From positions 1 through 64,000 of the forward strand of contig DASXUY010000021.1 of NCBI GenBank assembly GCA_036504535.1: a stretch of 64,000 nucleotides of DNA. Reading direction: 5' to 3'. A program made the translations under genes and the position numbers. The stretch is from JARLGU01 sp036504535. Its GTDB lineage: Bacteria; Armatimonadota; Armatimonadia; Armatimonadales; Capsulimonadaceae. Below are positions 62,076-64,000 of this stretch, one piece after another. Under the pieces are notes generated by a model, which was given only the letters and a program-made list of their open reading frames with translations, searched no databases and had not been told where the DNA came from. Every line of letters starts with the position of its first letter. The stretch's first letter is position 1.

Positions 62076-64000
62076 TCATATCTGAAACCCAGTCGTGGCC
62101 TCTACGTCCCGCAGGGACTGAGGAGCGTCCTCGTATGCGACCGGTAAGCGTCGGCGCTGGTGTTGCGCATCGCCCAAAATCACTGGATGGGTGGGCGGCG
62201 AAATCTCGCTGTATTCGTTATACATTAGGCCCGCATTCCCCGGATATTGCTGCGCCAGTGACACCCAGCGACTAATCTCAGACTGGACTTCCAAGGCGGT
62301 CTCGCCGGATCCGGGCCTGCGGTTCTCAGGCTGTAGCTGCGACCTTCCCTCTATTGATGCTTTGAGGGCTTGCACGGCGGGATCATTGCGCTGAGCATAC
62401 ATGAGCTGCGACCCGGATACGACTGTGCCTTGGCCGATTTGCTCGCGGAGAAACCCGGGAGAAACCGGTTGGCCAAGTATCTGCTCGGCCTGCCTTAAGA
62501 GGGCAACGCAGATCGGCCCCATGGCGCGGTCACGAGCTCTGGGAGAGAAGGGCGCCACAGTAACCGGCTCGACCGCGCGATACAGTTGCCTGTGGAATCC
62601 GGTGAAGAACTCGTAATGGTCGAGGTCTCGGGGCCTGCTTGCCCGCAAGAAAGCAGCAACAAGCCCGCTACGGTTCCGCCCGACCCGACCGGTAGCCTGG
62701 ATATAGGACGATGAAGTCTTTGGCTGGCCGTGTACAACCATGAGCCCCAGGCGCGAGACATCGACCCCGGTTCCGAACATCGAGGTCGTGAGCGTTGCAT
62801 CGACGGCATCGTCCGGTAACTCAGTGCCCATCTGCGTCAGGAGCGATGGCAACTGAAGCGCGTCTACGCGGCTGGACAGTTCAAGGGGTTCGCGCAAGGG
62901 GCGCGGTGCGCTCTGTGCGATATGACGCATCCATTGGGGTATGTCCTGACGATAAAGGCCCGATGCGCCTGCGAGCTCACGGATCGCGTTAAAATACGCG
63001 ACGAGTGTCCAATAGCGGTCAGATGCCCGGTCATTAAGGCCCGCCGCGCGCATTTCATGTATCGATTGCATCAGTGTCGCCCATATGCGGGTTATCGGCG
63101 TCTGAGCTCCCTTTCCTGGGGCGCAAACTCCGAGGTACAGGCGTCCTGCGGCGCTGCCGGAGACGGCGTCTGCGGGATGCGGTTCCCGTGTCCGCGAGAA
63201 GAAGCTGTCAGTCGCCGAAAGCCCAGGTGGTGGAAACTGAGCTAGGTCCCTACAGAACAGTGCCCGAACCTGCTCCGTTGCTTGGCGAACCGTTGCGGTC
63301 GAGGCTATGTATTTCGGCCTCCACGTGTGCCTTCCGTCGTTACTCTCGCAAAGAGCGTCAATCGCGGTCTCGTAAAGCCCGACCATGCTGCCGAGCGGCC
63401 CGTCAATTAAGTGCAGCTCATCTTGCAGGATGAGATCGGGAGGCGCGAAGCGACCGACAGTCCTTGCAAGTGCGGGTACGCGCGGGTGGTCGGCTCCAGG
63501 CTGAACTCCATTTCCGGGCGCCCCAGCGCGGTAATACCCGATACGCGCGTGGTAATGCGTCGCGTATCCGAAGATGGAAGCGGCGCGCGGGTCGAACGCT
63601 ATCCGAGCGAACTTGTCGACTGTCGCGACCAGCAGCGACGGAGCGTGCGCGTAAATCTGCTCATCAACCGTGTATGCCGGGATAGGGACACGGCATCCCG
63701 TCGTTGTATCGTCTGCGGCTTGGAACGGGCTTGCCACGCTCTGCCAACTTCGCGAGGGTGGAGCAGCGATTGCCTGGATAGGTACCGGGACCTTCTCGCG
63801 CCACTGGTGCTGTGCCAGCGGGCAGCGCGGCGCAGGGCAGTATACGTCGAAGTCGTACGGCGTGTCGTTGCGCTGCTGGTTTCGATATGTACGGATGAAG
63901 TAACCTGGACGACTGGCGCGTGCTGCTTGCAGAGCTACCCAAGGTCCTAGCGCAGGGCTCGCCACATCCTTCCACCATCGGTCAACGTCTAGCGCCGACA
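62076..64000 (-). CDS. drmA: DISARM helicase DrmA, C-terminal part (runs off the right edge)
   Basis: The frame is open to the window edge; a GTG at 63965 is only an internal codon. About 640 residues are visible. Motifs: L-L-V-A-T-V-D-K-F-A-R-I, the DrmA-type L-I-L-Q-D-E-L-H-L-I-D-G-P-L-G, A-S-T-A-T, M-F-G-T-G-V-D-V-S-R-L and Y-I-Q-A-T-G-R-V-G-R. DrmA is normally about twice this length, so the Walker A region lies beyond the window. It is the SF2 motor of DISARM. Upstream neighbours are not visible. Confidence 0.93.
   Translation of the reverse strand, partial: SALDVDRWWKDVASPALGPWVALQAARASRPGYFIRTYRNQQRNDTPYDFDVYCPAPRCPLAQHQWREKVPVPIQAIAAPPSRSWQSVASPFQAADDTTTGCRVPIPAYTVDEQIYAHAPSLLVATVDKFARIAFDPRAASIFGYATHYHARIGYYRAGAPGNGVQPGADHPRVPALARTVGRFAPPDLILQDELHLIDGPLGSMVGLYETAIDALCESNDGRHTWRPKYIASTATVRQATEQVRALFCRDLAQFPPPGLSATDSFFSRTREPHPADAVSGSAAGRLYLGVCAPGKGAQTPITRIWATLMQSIHEMRAAGLNDRASDRYWTLVAYFNAIRELAGASGLYRQDIPQWMRHIAQSAPRPLREPLELSSRVDALQLPSLLTQMGTELPDDAVDATLTTSMFGTGVDVSRLGLMVVHGQPKTSSSYIQATGRVGRNRSGLVAAFLRASRPRDLDHYEFFTGFHRQLYRAVEPVTVAPFSPRARDRAMGPICVALLRQAEQILGQPVSPGFLREQIGQGTVVSGSQLMYAQRNDPAVQALKASIEGRSQLQPENRRPGSGETALEVQSEISRWVSLAQQYPGNAGLMYNEYSEISPPTHPVILGDAQHQRRRLPVAYEDAPQSLRDVEATTGFQI

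Overview
The window reads as two parts joined near 29.2 kb. The left part (1-29.2 kb) looks like ordinary chromosome of a moderately GC-rich, non-proteobacterial soil or plant-type bacterium. Three tRNA genes with encoded CCA (Pro-GGG, Tyr-GTA, Thr-TGT), a succinate dehydrogenase operon, adenosylhomocysteinase and a secreted polysaccharide-degrading locus are all here. The mix of AraC/UroD-like/PhyH clusters, GH110/GH29 enzymes and GntR-LacI-type regulators suggests Armatimonadota or a relative; this is an impression from gene content, not a proven assignment. A dispersed palindromic repeat (four copies at 3.7, 16.2, 18.1 and 23.3 kb) occurs only in this half as far as I can see.

Left half in order: 3' end of an ISL3-like transposase; tRNA-Pro; SnoaL-like protein; AraC regulator, UroD-like methyltransferase and PhyH-like dioxygenase; two small membrane proteins; HigB/HigA-like toxin-antitoxin pair with an overlapping Imm50-like gene; sdhC-A-B; DUF2752 and two DUF4234 membrane proteins; tRNA-Tyr; a DUF559 gene enclosed by ~65-bp inverted repeats; a SahR-like ArsR-methyltransferase regulator divergent from ahcY with a palindrome between them; a macro-domain protein; a zinc-type dehydrogenase; then a carbohydrate locus (two GH110-like beta-helix enzymes, an SGNH esterase, a GntR/LacI-type regulator, a 792-residue secreted protein and a GH29 fucosidase). 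Several palindromes sit on good sigma-70 promoters in this locus.

The right part (29.2-64 kb) is an accessory island next to tRNA-Thr. It has plasmid/ICE-type functions (HerA/TraG-like ATPase, replication-relaxation protein, two winged-helix replication-type proteins, DUF932 protein), a large serine recombinase with broken relatives, and many defence-type genes. The latter include a HEPN/zinc-ribbon protein, a fused adenine methyltransferase-SNF2 helicase, a DUF2971 protein beside a PD-(D/E)XK-like protein, and an Mrr-like endonuclease with an XRE regulator. A LuxI-like synthase is paired with a seven-helix membrane protein, suggesting cell-cell signalling carried on the island.

The right end is a DISARM-type locus: drmA (cut by the window edge), drmB and drmC run leftward, and a drmMII-type cytosine methyltransferase runs rightward towards them. 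The methyltransferase is translationally chained to a MutY/Mig-type DNA glycosylase and a second SF2 helicase. The expected logic is that the methyltransferase marks self DNA, the glycosylase repairs T:G mismatches from deaminated 5-methylcytosine, and the Drm proteins attack unmarked phage DNA. The glycosylase and extra helicase, with no drmE seen, make this the most interesting part of the window.
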